Source: Chloroflexota bacterium
GTDB taxonomy: Bacteria; Chloroflexota; Anaerolineae; JAAYZQ01
NCBI GenBank assembly: GCA_018606645.1
Contig: JAGVRI010000002.1
Coordinates: 186,001-250,000 of the forward strand
DNA: 64,000 nucleotides
Reading direction: 5' to 3'
Positions 25,834 to 35,165 of the stretch are shown piece by piece. Within the stretch, counting starts at the first letter, position 1. The number at the start of each line of letters is the position of its first letter. The position numbers were made by a program, and so were the translations under genes. Under the pieces are notes generated by a model that was not told where the DNA came from, made no database searches, and worked only from the letters and a program-made list of their open reading frames with translations.

Positions 25834-26216
25834 GTGCTCAGGTCCTGGCGGCCTGCGTCCTCCCTGATGACCGCCTTGCTCTTGAGTCGCGCCAGCAACT
25901 GTCGCCGGATCAAAGCCAGGTTATTAAAGATCCGGACTCCGAATGCCACAATGGCTGCCATGTACAGTTCTACTCCCAGTCGATCGCCCAGATACGTCAG
26001 AGTACTGGCCAGAATGATGTTGACAAAGAACCCGCTCAGGAAGACAGAGTTGTCAAATTCTCCGGCCAGTCCGGATCGTGCGGCGCCGAACACAGAATCC
26101 AAGGCTGCCAGGATGGCCATTGCCGTATACCGCGAATACTCGGCTGGAACGGTGAGAGACAGAGCCGTACCCAAGGCCATGCCGATCAACAATCCCAGGA
26201 TAGGCAGCCACCACAT
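25830..26216 (-). CDS. sbp: Small basic protein Sbp (DUF1290)
   Basis: 128 residues with three to four membrane helices (about 3-24, 32-50, 62-85, 88-105), including AMAILAALDSVFGAARSGL and FLSGFFVNIILA, and a basic C-terminal tail. DUF1290 proteins sit between ftsQ/divIB and ftsA in Firmicutes and Chloroflexota; their role is unknown. ATG 26216 begins four bases after the ftsQ stop, with GGAGGT in the ftsQ 3' end; the stop overlaps ftsA. Confidence 0.85.
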   Translation of the reverse strand: MWWLPILGLLIGMALGTALSLTVPAEYSRYTAMAILAALDSVFGAARSGLAGEFDNSVFLSGFFVNIILASTLTYLGDRLGVELYMAAIVAFGVRIFNNLALIRRQLLARLKSKAVIREDAGRQDLST

Positions 26217-26220
26217 CGTA

Positions 26221-27198
26221 CTATTGACCTCCAGCGGATGCTTCGCTGACGGGCCAGCCGTAGACCGGGTGCTCCGCCCAACGGGCATCCACGTAGAGCG
26301 GATACAGGTTCTGCGTGACAAAATGCTCGGTGAGAGCCTGCACGATCTGGATCTGACGCGGCGCATCGTTACCTGTGCCGACATATACCGGCCACTTGCG
26401 GCCGTTGACTTGTTGAATAAAACTCAGCCCTCGATCGGCCTCATAGAAAAAGATACGGATGTCGGGCAAGGCGGCGGCCCACTGGCGCACCGATGAGGCG
26501 ATGCCCTCGGGCTGGATGCGGTCTCCGGTTTTCAGGTGCCGTTCACTGGAATCAATGACAAAGACGGTTTGCGGGGACTTGGGATCGCCGTGATAGGGAA
26601 GCACCACCCCCTCTTCGTCAAGCCACCAGTCTCGGCCCTGGCTCTGAGCACGCCACAGAATTACCGGCTCCCGTTCCTCGACTTTGATGGTCACCTGAGC
26701 GGGCCACACCCGACAACGCACCTGAACCCGTTTCACTCCCTCGATCTGGCCAATCCGGGCGGCGACCTGGTAGGGCTCGATCCAGAAGATGTTCTGTTCG
26801 TCAATGGCAGCGGTCTGGTAGATGGTTCCGGCATCCAAATGATGTACCCCCTCGACCTGCGCCTGGTACACAAAGAACTCCTCCGCGGTGGATATATAGG
26901 TGAACAGGGCGATCACCCCGGCCAGAATGACCATCGCCGGCACGCGAGGCAGAATCAGCTGCCAGGGGAAACGCCGTACCGTGGGCGCTGGCCTGGCGAC
27001 CGCCTCAGCTACTGGCCGTGCTGCGTCCGAGCGGGAACGGTGTCGTGGTTGCACCTCCGGCGTCACGGCTGATCGGGTACGGCGCTTCACCGCCGGTGCC
27101 GTCTGGACGCGCGGTTGGACCCATGCGGCGTCAAAGGTCCGAGACCGTTTCCGTCGCCGATGCTGCCTCTTGTCCTGTTCCGCCAGGTTGATGCGCAC
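26221..27198 (-). CDS. ftsQ: Cell division protein FtsQ/DivIB
   Basis: 325 residues. A long basic, Arg-rich cytoplasmic tail (1-75), one membrane helix (about 83-105), a POTRA domain (QVEGVHHLDAGTIYQTAAI onward) and a beta domain. It belongs to the FtsQBL divisome subcomplex in the cell envelope. The apparent start is GTG at 27198, with GAGGGA about nine bases upstream, five bases after the ddl stop. Confidence 0.88.
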   Translation of the reverse strand: MRINLAEQDKRQHRRRKRSRTFDAAWVQPRVQTAPAVKRRTRSAVTPEVQPRHRSRSDAARPVAEAVARPAPTVRRFPWQLILPRVPAMVILAGVIALFTYISTAEEFFVYQAQVEGVHHLDAGTIYQTAAIDEQNIFWIEPYQVAARIGQIEGVKRVQVRCRVWPAQVTIKVEEREPVILWRAQSQGRDWWLDEEGVVLPYHGDPKSPQTVFVIDSSERHLKTGDRIQPEGIASSVRQWAAALPDIRIFFYEADRGLSFIQQVNGRKWPVYVGTGNDAPRQIQIVQALTEHFVTQNLYPLYVDARWAEHPVYGWPVSEASAGGQ

Positions 27199-27203
27199 CT
27201 TCG

Positions 27204-28334
27204 TTATTCCCTCTTGAGCCGTTGATATGAAGTTGCGGAACGGCTCTTGTCCTGATAGCGTTCCAGAGCCAGCTCAATGAGCCGGTCGATCAATTCAGTA
27301 TAGGACAGTCCGCTGGCTTCCCATAGCTTGGGATACATGCTGATCGGCGTAAAACCAGGGATGGTATTGAGCTCGTTGATATACACCTCGCCGGTATTGC
27401 GGTCCATCAGAAAATCGACGCGCGCCATCCCGGCGCAGTCAATGGCCAGGAAGGCCTCTCTGGCCAGGCGTTGTACCAGTTCTGTGGTTTCAGCCGGGAT
27501 CGGAGCCGGGATCAATAACTCTGATTTCCCATCGAGGTACTTGGCCGCGTAGTCATAGAACTCTCGGCTTGGGATGATCTCTCCTGGAACACTGACCATC
27601 GGATCATCGTTGCCCAGCACGCTGACCTCGATCTCCCGCGCATCCACGGCCACCTCGACCAGCAACTTGCGGTCGTACAATGCTGCTTCGTTCAATGCGG
27701 TGCACAGTTCAGAACGGTTGCGAGCCTTAGATACTCCGACGCTGGAACCCAGATTGGCCGGCTTGACAAAACATGGGTAGCCGATCTCGTCCTCAATGGC
27801 AGCGATGGTCTGTTCTGGTTCCTGCTCCCACTGTTGGCGCTTGATCACCCGATAGGAGACGACCGGCAATGCATGGGCCCGCATGATATCCTTGAACAGG
27901 ACTTTGTCCATTCCTACCGCCGAGGCGGTCACCCCAGCCCCGACATACGGGATACCGGCCAGTTCCAAAAGCCCTTGCACCGTGCCATCCTCTCCGTAAG
28001 GGCCGTGCAGGATCGGAAACATGACATCAATCTGGCTCACCTGGATCGCCGTCAACGCCTGCTCCTTGGCTTGTTCATCCAGTCGCATGAGACCTCGATC
28101 AGAGGGTTCCGGGAGCAGGGCAGCCGGGTTGCTCTGGTGGACCTCGCCAGAGCATAGCGCCTTCATCGGGTCCCCGGACGCCAGCCAATGTCCCTCTTTC
28201 GTGATCCCAATGGGCACGACTTCGTACTTGTCGCGATCGATCGCTCCCATGACACCCTGGGCCGAGATCAAGGATACCTCATGCTCTCCCGAACGACCGC
28301 CAAAGATGATCCCTACTCGTATTTTGCGCGTCAT
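27204..28334 (-). CDS. ddl: D-alanine--D-alanine ligase
   Basis: 376 residues. ATP-grasp ligase with FGGRSGEHEVSLISA at the N-terminus, HGPYGEDGTVQGLLELAGIPYVG, FVKPANLGSSVGVSKA, and metal/ATP residues in INELNTIPGFT. The omega-loop EFYDYAAKYLDG has the Tyr-containing form expected for D-Ala-D-Ala (not D-Ala-D-Lac) ligases. There is no ribosome site before ATG 28334, and a strong promoter ends five bases upstream, so the message may be leaderless. Confidence 0.95.
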   Translation of the reverse strand: MTRKIRVGIIFGGRSGEHEVSLISAQGVMGAIDRDKYEVVPIGITKEGHWLASGDPMKALCSGEVHQSNPAALLPEPSDRGLMRLDEQAKEQALTAIQVSQIDVMFPILHGPYGEDGTVQGLLELAGIPYVGAGVTASAVGMDKVLFKDIMRAHALPVVSYRVIKRQQWEQEPEQTIAAIEDEIGYPCFVKPANLGSSVGVSKARNRSELCTALNEAALYDRKLLVEVAVDAREIEVSVLGNDDPMVSVPGEIIPSREFYDYAAKYLDGKSELLIPAPIPAETTELVQRLAREAFLAIDCAGMARVDFLMDRNTGEVYINELNTIPGFTPISMYPKLWEASGLSYTELIDRLIELALERYQDKSRSATSYQRLKRE

Positions 28335-28339
28335 ATCTT

Positions 28340-28368
28340 ATTCTACCATAATATTTCCCATTTTGCAA
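28340..28368 (-). promoter_or_regulatory. Internal dcw promoter driving ddl-ftsQ-sbp-ftsA-ftsZ
   Basis: Minus strand: -35 TTGCAA (28363-28368), 17-base spacer, -10 TAGAAT (28340-28345) in a locally AT-rich 125-base gap after murB. The expected start site coincides with the ddl ATG (28334). Confidence 0.75.
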
Positions 28369-28459
28369 GTACTTTTTGGTTACAATTTCATTCTAATTCT
28401 TATAGTTTTTTACTCCATGATTCCATCCGTTTATGCCGAACTGTCCTTCGGAAGCCGAT

Positions 28460-29431
28460 TCACCAGTCCCCAATCAACTCGATCTCCAACTCGAGGGCAA
28501 CACCGAACCTGTCCAGGACGGCCTGGTATGCCGTATCGATCAGGGTCTTGACCTCCCTCGCGGTTGCGTTGCCCGTGTTGATGATAAAGTTCGCGTGTAG
28601 GGGCGAGATCTCGGCCCCGCCACAGCGATAGCCTTTCAACCCGACTGTTTCGATCAGCCGTCCTGCATAATCGCCAGGTGGGTTCTTGAAGACGGAACCG
28701 CACCCGGCCCCGCCGGGTTGGTTCGCCCGGCGACGAGCCATGTTCTCTCTGACGATCTGTTCCAGTCTTGCCCGGTTGTCCTGGTAAAGAGTGAACTCAG
28801 CCTCCAGCACAATCTCGTGGCGCTGCTGGCCGGTCTTGATCGGAAAGATACTCTGGTTGGCGGGACGCTGCTTGAGCGTGCTGGAGCGCGTCTGATAGTT
28901 GAATTGTTCGACCGACCACAGCGCGATGGTGCCATCCTGCTGCATCACCCTCGCCCGATTCAGCACCTGGGCGATGGTTCCGCCCCATGCGCCGGCATTG
29001 CCCACCACGGCCCCGCCCACCGTCCCGGGGATGCCGGCAGCCCACTCGAGGCCGGCCAGGCCGCGGGCAACGCACTGGTGAGCCAGCGCCGAAAGCAGTT
29101 CTCCACTCTCGACATTCACCCGGTTCTCGGAGAAGGTGATGCCATTGCTCTGGTTGATGACAACCAAGCCCCGTATCCCGTCGTCGCTGACGAGCACGTT
29201 CGATCCGCGCCCTAGTACCAGGCAGGGGACGTCGTGTTCCCAGGCCAGCGTCACAGCTCGACATAATGTCTCCTGGTGATGGGCCACGGCCAGCAAGTCT
29301 GCTGGCCCTCCGATCCGGAATGTGGTGTAGGGGGCCAGCGCCTGGCCCTCATGCACCGCCGCTGTTCCCATCGTGCGGCGCAGCGCGTCTGCCAGGTGGG
29401 TGATCGCCCGGTCAATGGGTCCGCTGGTCAC
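28460..29431 (-). CDS. murB: UDP-N-acetylenolpyruvoylglucosamine reductase
   Basis: 323 residues. FAD domain with YTTFRIGGPADLLA, LGRGSNVLVSDDGIRG and AGIPGTVGGAVVGNAGAWGG; catalytic serine in GCGSVFKNPPGDYAGRLIE and the final acid near ALELEIELIGDW. This is the murB type with the third domain lacking the large insertion of E. coli (type II). It reduces the enolpyruvyl group to form UDP-MurNAc. GTG 29431 overlaps the end of murC by 20 bases with GGAGGG ten bases upstream. Confidence 0.95.
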   Translation of the reverse strand: MTSGPIDRAITHLADALRRTMGTAAVHEGQALAPYTTFRIGGPADLLAVAHHQETLCRAVTLAWEHDVPCLVLGRGSNVLVSDDGIRGLVVINQSNGITFSENRVNVESGELLSALAHQCVARGLAGLEWAAGIPGTVGGAVVGNAGAWGGTIAQVLNRARVMQQDGTIALWSVEQFNYQTRSSTLKQRPANQSIFPIKTGQQRHEIVLEAEFTLYQDNRARLEQIVRENMARRRANQPGGAGCGSVFKNPPGDYAGRLIETVGLKGYRCGGAEISPLHANFIINTGNATAREVKTLIDTAYQAVLDRFGVALELEIELIGDW

Positions 29432-30839
29432 GTGGTCTATGCCCTCCTTCCTCTTTCAGAAGGGCCAATACCTGCTCCCCGATTCGATACCCGTCCCCGG
29501 CACCCAAGGTAATGATTACATCTCCAGGCTGGATCTCGTCCAGCAAAGCCGTTACGGCGTGATCAAACGACGGGACATATCGGGCATCGGGGTGGCTCAT
29601 ACGAGCGACCAGGTCGGCGGCGGATACGCCAAGGGTGTTTTGCTCTCTGGCCGCATAGATATCGGTGACCAGGACATGGTCTGCCTGATCGAAGGCGGCG
29701 GCAAAGTCGTTGAGCAGAGCGGCTGTGCGGCTGTAGGTATGGGGCTGGAAGACGGCCCACACTTTCCGGTTCGGATATTGGCTCCGCATCGCTTCCAATG
29801 TGGCCCGGATCTCGGTAGGGTGATGGGCATAATCGTCCACCACCGTGATCGCGGCCGCCTCACCCTTGACCTCAAGCCGCCGCTGTGTACCGCGAAACCG
29901 GTCGAGCGCCGCTGCGGCCGGTTCAAAACCTACCCCGGCGTGGTAGCTAACGGCCAGTGCGGCCAAGGCATTCAGGATGTTGTGTCGGCCCGGCAGTGAC
30001 TGCGTACAGGTTCCTAGCGACCGGTCCCGATGCCACACCTCAAACATGGTGCTGCTGCCTGGGAATGCGCCCTCGTTCCCTGTGGGGTACCGCGCCCACC
30101 AGTCCCAGCCCGGTCCGAGACCATAGGTCTCGACACGACCGCCTTTGGCTTGCAACCATTCCCCCAATTGTCGCGCTTCGGCGTCTTGCCCGCACACGAT
30201 CAGCCGCCCGTTAGGGGCCAGGCGATCGGTGAAGGCACGAAAAGCATCGCGCATGGCCTCGAAGGTGGGGTAACAATCGGGATGGTCGTATTCCAGGGTG
30301 GTCACCACGGCTATTTCCGGCCGCAACCCCAAGAATGTTCGGTCGTACTCGTCAGCCTCCACTACAAAGAACCGTCCGCTGCCCGCCCTGGCGTTCGTGC
30401 CCAGGTTGTGCAAGATTCCGCCGACGATGAAGGTCGGGTCTTGACCGGTCTCGGTCAGGATCCAGGCGATCATGGCGCTGGTGGTCGTTTTGCCATGGGT
30501 GCCGGCGACGGCCAAGGTCGTGTAATCGGCGGTCAGGTCGCTGAAGAACTGCTCCCGCTTAACCACCGGCACCCCGCGTCTTTGGGCCTCGACCAGTTCT
30601 GGAGTATCGCCTGGCACGGCAGCAGAAACAACGACCAGATTTACGTCGGCCAGATGGGCGGGATCGTGGCCGACATACACTGGGATGCCCTCGCCCGTCA
30701 GTGCTTCGGTCAGTGGCGAGGCCTGGCGATCGCAGCCCGAGACCCGGTAGCCCAGGCCGCGCAGCAGGCGGGCAATGGCCGAAAGACCAATTCCTCCGAT
30801 GCCCACAAGATGCAGGTGCATTCCCGGTCGAAGCATCAT
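29412..30839 (-). CDS. murC: UDP-N-acetylmuramate--L-alanine ligase
   Basis: 475 residues. Rossmann start HLVGIGGIGLSAIARLL, ATP site AVAGTHGKTTTSAMIAWIL, VEADEYDRTFL and DDYAHHPTEIRATL identify MurC specifically. It adds L-Ala to UDP-MurNAc in the cytoplasm. It starts three bases after the CvpA-like gene and overlaps murB. Confidence 0.96.
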   Translation of the reverse strand: MMLRPGMHLHLVGIGGIGLSAIARLLRGLGYRVSGCDRQASPLTEALTGEGIPVYVGHDPAHLADVNLVVVSAAVPGDTPELVEAQRRGVPVVKREQFFSDLTADYTTLAVAGTHGKTTTSAMIAWILTETGQDPTFIVGGILHNLGTNARAGSGRFFVVEADEYDRTFLGLRPEIAVVTTLEYDHPDCYPTFEAMRDAFRAFTDRLAPNGRLIVCGQDAEARQLGEWLQAKGGRVETYGLGPGWDWWARYPTGNEGAFPGSSTMFEVWHRDRSLGTCTQSLPGRHNILNALAALAVSYHAGVGFEPAAAALDRFRGTQRRLEVKGEAAAITVVDDYAHHPTEIRATLEAMRSQYPNRKVWAVFQPHTYSRTAALLNDFAAAFDQADHVLVTDIYAAREQNTLGVSAADLVARMSHPDARYVPSFDHAVTALLDEIQPGDVIITLGAGDGYRIGEQVLALLKEEGGHRPRDQRTH

Positions 30840-30842
30840 TCC

Positions 30843-31391
30843 CTACTTGAGCAGCATGATCACCAGTAAGATCATCCCCAGCATGAGCAGGACGAATTCG
30901 TTGATAAAGGTCGTAGGCAGATAGGATGTGATCGTATGGTGCAGGTCCGTCAAGGAATCGCTCACTGCGATCATCGTCCCGGTGGTGCCGTAGGGTACTT
31001 TCCAGCCGTAATACTTGGCCTGGTTGGTCACATCCCAAATCGTGCCTACAATCAAATATCCGTTCAGCAGTCCGCCGGGCAGACCCAATATCCCTTTGAG
31101 CAGCCCTTTTACCTCCTTGATAGGGAATTTGAGAGTAAAGCCCTCATAGGCGATAAACCCAATGAACAGGATTAGCACGGTATAGTACAAGGCCATCGTG
31201 TTGGCCTCGGGGAGATTGCCGGGCATCAAATCAAGGATTTTGGACCCGATCTGCTCCCAGCCAAAGGTAAGGACGAACAGGCTGAGGAGCAGGACGGTGG
31301 TAACCCCGAGTTCCTTCCACAAACCGCGCACCATGCCCACGATGCCAAACACCCCAATCAGCGTAAGCCAAAGGTATTCAACCGGGATCAT
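30843..31391 (-). CDS. CvpA-like membrane protein inserted between murG and murC
   Basis: 182 residues from ATG 31391 (AGGAG seven bases upstream; overlaps the murG stop as ATGA). Four to five hydrophobic segments at about 7-24, 28-46, 68-90, 118-135 and 162-180; the first half (VEYLWLTLIGVFGIVGMVRGLWKE) recalls CvpA/colicin V production proteins. I cannot assign a function. Tight coupling on both sides suggests a true member of the cell-wall operon, which is not a standard dcw gene. Confidence 0.75.
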   Translation of the reverse strand: MIPVEYLWLTLIGVFGIVGMVRGLWKELGVTTVLLLSLFVLTFGWEQIGSKILDLMPGNLPEANTMALYYTVLILFIGFIAYEGFTLKFPIKEVKGLLKGILGLPGGLLNGYLIVGTIWDVTNQAKYYGWKVPYGTTGTMIAVSDSLTDLHHTITSYLPTTFINEFVLLMLGMILLVIMLLK

Positions 31392-32530
31392 GATGGTGCT
31401 CCTATCTGACTCGCCATACGGCGGCGAGCCAACAGCCACAGTTGTTCCGCAATCGATGCGGCTGCATCGGGCCGGGCCATGGCCCTCATTGATTCCCGCA
31501 TGGCCGCCAGTTTTTCGTCGTCCTGGAGGACTTGTAACACGGTCGGGATCAATTGTTGCGGCAACTCTTCGTCGGCAAGCACCAGCGCTGCGCCGTTGCG
31601 GGCCATGAAGGTTGCGTTCGGGAGCTGATGCTTCCCCGAATAGGGATATGGCACCAGGATGGCCGGCAGTCCGGCGGCGGGGAACTCGCCCAAGGTTGCC
31701 GCACCCGCCCGCGCCACTGCCAGGTCTGCAGCGACCAGCGCCTGGGGCATGTCGTGCAAATAATCGTAATGATGGTATCTGCTCCGCAAGGGATCAGGCA
31801 GGCCCCTGGCCATACCGGCTACCCAATCGGCATCCAGCCGACCGCTGATGTGGACTACCTGACATACAGGCAGCAGATCGCGCAGACCCGCGACCAGCGC
31901 CTGGTTGATGCTCCGGGCGCCGCGGCTGCCGCCGAACACCAACAATGTCTTGAGTTCCGGGTCCAGGCCCAAGGCGCGGCGGGCGGTGGCGCGGTCCAGG
32001 GTATAGATCTCGGCGCGAACCGGATAGCCGGTCACCACTACCTTCTCGCGGCGGAAATAGGGATAGGACTCCTCGCTGGTCACGGCGATCTTGGCTGCAA
32101 AACGGCTCAAGAAACGGACAGCCAGTCCGGGCACGATGTCTGGCAAATAGATCAGGATCGGGCGACGCATGGTCCAGGCGGCCAACGCGACGGCAACGCA
32201 CACATGGCCGCCGGTGACCAGCACCACGTCCGGGTCATGCCGGCGGATGATATTTCGGGCGCGATCAATACTGCGAATGATCCGGGCAGCATTCCGGATC
32301 GCTGTCAGTCCCCCGGCATCTCGCAAGGCTCCGGTGGGCAGGCCGACAAAATCGATGCCGGCCCTCCGGATCATCTCTTCCTCGATCCCTCCTCGACTGC
32401 CAATCCAAAGCAGGCCGACCGCGTCCAGGCCGGGCAGGGCGGAGCCCGCCGGCCGGCGCAGAGCCTCGATGATCGTCAAGGCCGGATATACATGTCCCCC
32501 GGTTCCTCCACCTGACACGATCAGTTTCAT
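31388..32530 (-). CDS. murG: Lipid II synthase MurG (GlcNAc transferase)
   Basis: 380 residues, GT28 family. N-terminal glycine-rich loop GGGTGGHVYPAL, second loop VFGGSRGARSINQAL, and the UDP-GlcNAc site AVARAGAATLGEFPAAGLPAILVP split over two loops. A membrane-peripheral enzyme that turns lipid I into lipid II. Follows ftsW by 48 bases. Confidence 0.95.
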   Translation of the reverse strand: MKLIVSGGGTGGHVYPALTIIEALRRPAGSALPGLDAVGLLWIGSRGGIEEEMIRRAGIDFVGLPTGALRDAGGLTAIRNAARIIRSIDRARNIIRRHDPDVVLVTGGHVCVAVALAAWTMRRPILIYLPDIVPGLAVRFLSRFAAKIAVTSEESYPYFRREKVVVTGYPVRAEIYTLDRATARRALGLDPELKTLLVFGGSRGARSINQALVAGLRDLLPVCQVVHISGRLDADWVAGMARGLPDPLRSRYHHYDYLHDMPQALVAADLAVARAGAATLGEFPAAGLPAILVPYPYSGKHQLPNATFMARNGAALVLADEELPQQLIPTVLQVLQDDEKLAAMRESMRAMARPDAAASIAEQLWLLARRRMASQIGAPS

Positions 32531-32578
32531 TCTCTCATCCCTGCTTTCGGACCGGCATCCGGTCCATCTCTGGCGGAC

Positions 32579-33691
32579 CTACCCTTTCTCAGCTCTGGGC
32601 GGCAGGTCAATGGCCCGCGAGATGCTGAGCAAAATGCCGACCCCGATCAGGCAGGTGACCAGCGACGACCCTCCCACGCTGATAAATGGCAAGGCGATTC
32701 CAGTGAAGGGCATGGTCCCGGTCACGACGGCCATGTTAATCAATGCCTGAAACCCGATCCAACAGGTGATGCCTGAGGCCAACAGTCGGCCAAAGGGATC
32801 AGGCGCTTTGGCGGCGATGCGAAATCCCCGGTACACGAACAGGGCGAACAGGCCAATGACCAGTAGCCCGCCGATCAACCCCAATTCTTCACCGAGGATA
32901 GCGAAAATGCTGTCGGTGTGGGCCGCCGGTAACCATCGGTACTTCATCCGTCCGCTGCCCGGTCCGAGACCCAGCAGACCACCGCTGCCCAGAGCGAGTA
33001 ACCCCTGCTTGAGCTGGACGTTGGAGCTGCTCAGTGGATTTTTCCAGTCTGCCCCCCAGCCCTGAAGCCGGGACATGGCCTGGGGAATCTGGTTGATTAC
33101 CAGGACAAAGGCGCCGATCCCGCCGCCGATGCCGATCACGAACTGGAGGAGCTCGGCCCCGGCCAGGAAGAACATGGCAACGGCGACCATGACAATCACC
33201 ATCGCCTCGGAGATATCTGGCTGAGCCAGGACCAGACCGGCGACAATCCCGACCATGATGGTAAAGGGCAGCAATCCGTACGGCAACTTGCGGAGCAGGT
33301 CTCCTTTGGAGGCCAGCCAGTGTCCGATGTAAACGACTACGGCAAGTTTGGCCAACTCGACCGGTGAGATGGATTGCCCCAGGAGTTGTCGTTCCTTACT
33401 GAACAGCACCAGCAGAAGCAACATCATCACGGTAGCGAACATGATCAGGATCGAGACCTTCATCCAGTGGTGGTACTCGATGCGGCTGACGACGAACAGG
33501 ATGGTGCCGCCGATGGCCAGCCAGATCAGTTGGCGCTGGAAGAAATAGGCCGGGTTCTGGTACTCCCGATAGCCCAGATCGGAGGAGGAAGAGTAGACCA
33601 TCATCAACCCCAGGGCGATCAACGAAGCAGTCGTGCCCAGCAGAATCCAATCCATTCTTCCGCGATTTCCAGACTTTGGATGTTGAGCCAT
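32579..33691 (-). CDS. ftsW: SEDS peptidoglycan polymerase FtsW, with an atypical signature loop
   Basis: 370 residues, about ten membrane helices. Start YSSSSDLGY, QPDISEAMVI, the large extracellular loop with AHTDSIFAILGEELG (the conserved acidic residue of SEDS polymerases), and the C-terminal PFISVGGSSLV. In most FtsW/RodA proteins the loop before SELAK reads GARRW-x-QPSELAK; here it is KERQLLGQSISPVELAK, lacking the Arg-Arg-Trp. Still most likely FtsW by position next to murD and murG. Gap to murD is three bases. Confidence 0.9.
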   Translation of the reverse strand: MAQHPKSGNRGRMDWILLGTTASLIALGLMMVYSSSSDLGYREYQNPAYFFQRQLIWLAIGGTILFVVSRIEYHHWMKVSILIMFATVMMLLLLVLFSKERQLLGQSISPVELAKLAVVVYIGHWLASKGDLLRKLPYGLLPFTIMVGIVAGLVLAQPDISEAMVIVMVAVAMFFLAGAELLQFVIGIGGGIGAFVLVINQIPQAMSRLQGWGADWKNPLSSSNVQLKQGLLALGSGGLLGLGPGSGRMKYRWLPAAHTDSIFAILGEELGLIGGLLVIGLFALFVYRGFRIAAKAPDPFGRLLASGITCWIGFQALINMAVVTGTMPFTGIALPFISVGGSSLVTCLIGVGILLSISRAIDLPPRAEKG

Positions 33692-33694
33692 CGT

Positions 33695-35143
33695 CTATCC
33701 CAATTCGGCGACTAACTGTCGAAAGTGCTCTCCCCGCGCTACAAAGTCGCGGTAAGCGTCGAAGCTGGTTCCACCTGGAGAGAGCAGCACCACATCCCCG
33801 GGTTGCGCCAGGGCAGCGGCCAGCTCTACCGCCTGCTCCAGTCGGCCGGCATGATGGATCTGGCAAGGGCTGGGCGCAGAAGGGCGAGAGCGACGCATCG
33901 CCGCTTCGATAAGGGAAGCGGCCTCGCCAAACAGGATCAGATGGCGCACCCTACGCCAGGTCAGCTCAGCCATCTCTTCCCACGGCAAATGTTTATCCCG
34001 GCCTCCTGCCAGGAGGATCAGCGGGGCATCGAACGCCTGCAAAGCGGCCACGGTCCGCTCTGGAGAGGTGGCGATGCTGTCGTTGTACCATCGGACCCCG
34101 TTGCGCACGCGGACCAGTTCCAGGCGATGTTCCACCCCCTTGAATGTGCGGGCCACCTGACGCAGCGCCTCCACCGGTGCTCCGGCAGCGGCGGCCAGAA
34201 GACTGGCCGCCAGCATGTTGGACAGATTGTGCCGGCCCAACAACTGGATCTCATCGGCACGGCAGATGGCCCGTTCCTGGCCGGCCAGCCGCAAGATCAA
34301 GGTCTCGCCGCGCAAAAAGGCGCCCTCTTCGACCTCCTGCTCGAGGCTGAACCAGAGCACCCGCTGTCGGGTAGCGATCGTTTCCCCCATCCGTCGGGTG
34401 ATTGGATTATCCAGGCCCAGGATGGCGCTATCGCCAGTCCGTTGGTAGTGGATGAGATGCGCCTTGGCAGCAATATAGGCCTCCATGGATGGATGACGGT
34501 CCAGGTGGTTCGGTGTGATATTGAGAATGGCTGCGACGGCCGGGCTCCATCCCTGTGGATCGAATAGCACGCTCCCGGAGGTACCCTCAACTGCCCGGGT
34601 CCGGGTTCCGGCCGACCAGGGAGCAAAGAATTCGAGCTGAAAGCTGGACAGTTCCATCACCACGCGATCATCTGGTTGGATCTGGTCCAGCAGCCCGATC
34701 AGGGGGCGTCCGATATTGCCGCCCACCCAGGTACGGGCTCCGGCGGCCTTTAGCATTTCGCCCACCAGAGCGGTCGTGGTTGTCTTGCCGCTGGAGCCGG
34801 TGATACCGATGATCATCGCCGGGCAAAGGCGGGTGAAAAGGCGCGTCTCGCTGCTCATGGGCAACCCGCGCCGCTGCGCCTCGACCAGGAGCGGGATTTC
34901 CAGGGGGACACCAGGGCTCACAAAGAGGATGTCGGCGGCATCCAGTAGCTCCAGCGGGTGTCCGCCCACGGCATAGCGAATCGGCAAATGGGCAAGGGCA
35001 GCCATTCCCTCAGCCAGGGATTCGGCCGGCTTGACATCGGTGACGGTCACCTGGGCGCCGCGTTCCGCCAGGAAGCGGCTGAGCGCGATCCCTTCCCGCG
35101 CCAGGCCGACGACCAGAGCCGAGACTGAGAACTTGTCCTCCAC
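33695..35143 (-). CDS. murD: UDP-MurNAc-L-Ala:D-Glu ligase
   Basis: 482 residues. LFVSPGVPLEIPLL in the UDP-binding domain, ATP site GITGSSGKTTTTALVGEML, ELSSFQLEFF, ITPNHLDRHPSMEAY and the C-terminal LILLAGGRDKHLPW fit MurD. It adds D-Glu. The start is GTG 35143, 22 bases after mraY; a region between about 180 and 200 (SAGTRTRAVEGTSGSVLFD) is a small insertion relative to common MurD. Confidence 0.95.
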   Translation of the reverse strand: MEDKFSVSALVVGLAREGIALSRFLAERGAQVTVTDVKPAESLAEGMAALAHLPIRYAVGGHPLELLDAADILFVSPGVPLEIPLLVEAQRRGLPMSSETRLFTRLCPAMIIGITGSSGKTTTTALVGEMLKAAGARTWVGGNIGRPLIGLLDQIQPDDRVVMELSSFQLEFFAPWSAGTRTRAVEGTSGSVLFDPQGWSPAVAAILNITPNHLDRHPSMEAYIAAKAHLIHYQRTGDSAILGLDNPITRRMGETIATRQRVLWFSLEQEVEEGAFLRGETLILRLAGQERAICRADEIQLLGRHNLSNMLAASLLAAAAGAPVEALRQVARTFKGVEHRLELVRVRNGVRWYNDSIATSPERTVAALQAFDAPLILLAGGRDKHLPWEEMAELTWRRVRHLILFGEAASLIEAAMRRSRPSAPSPCQIHHAGRLEQAVELAAALAQPGDVVLLSPGGTSFDAYRDFVARGEHFRQLVAELG

Positions 35144-35165
35144 TCGATCCGTTCCTATGTCTTAC

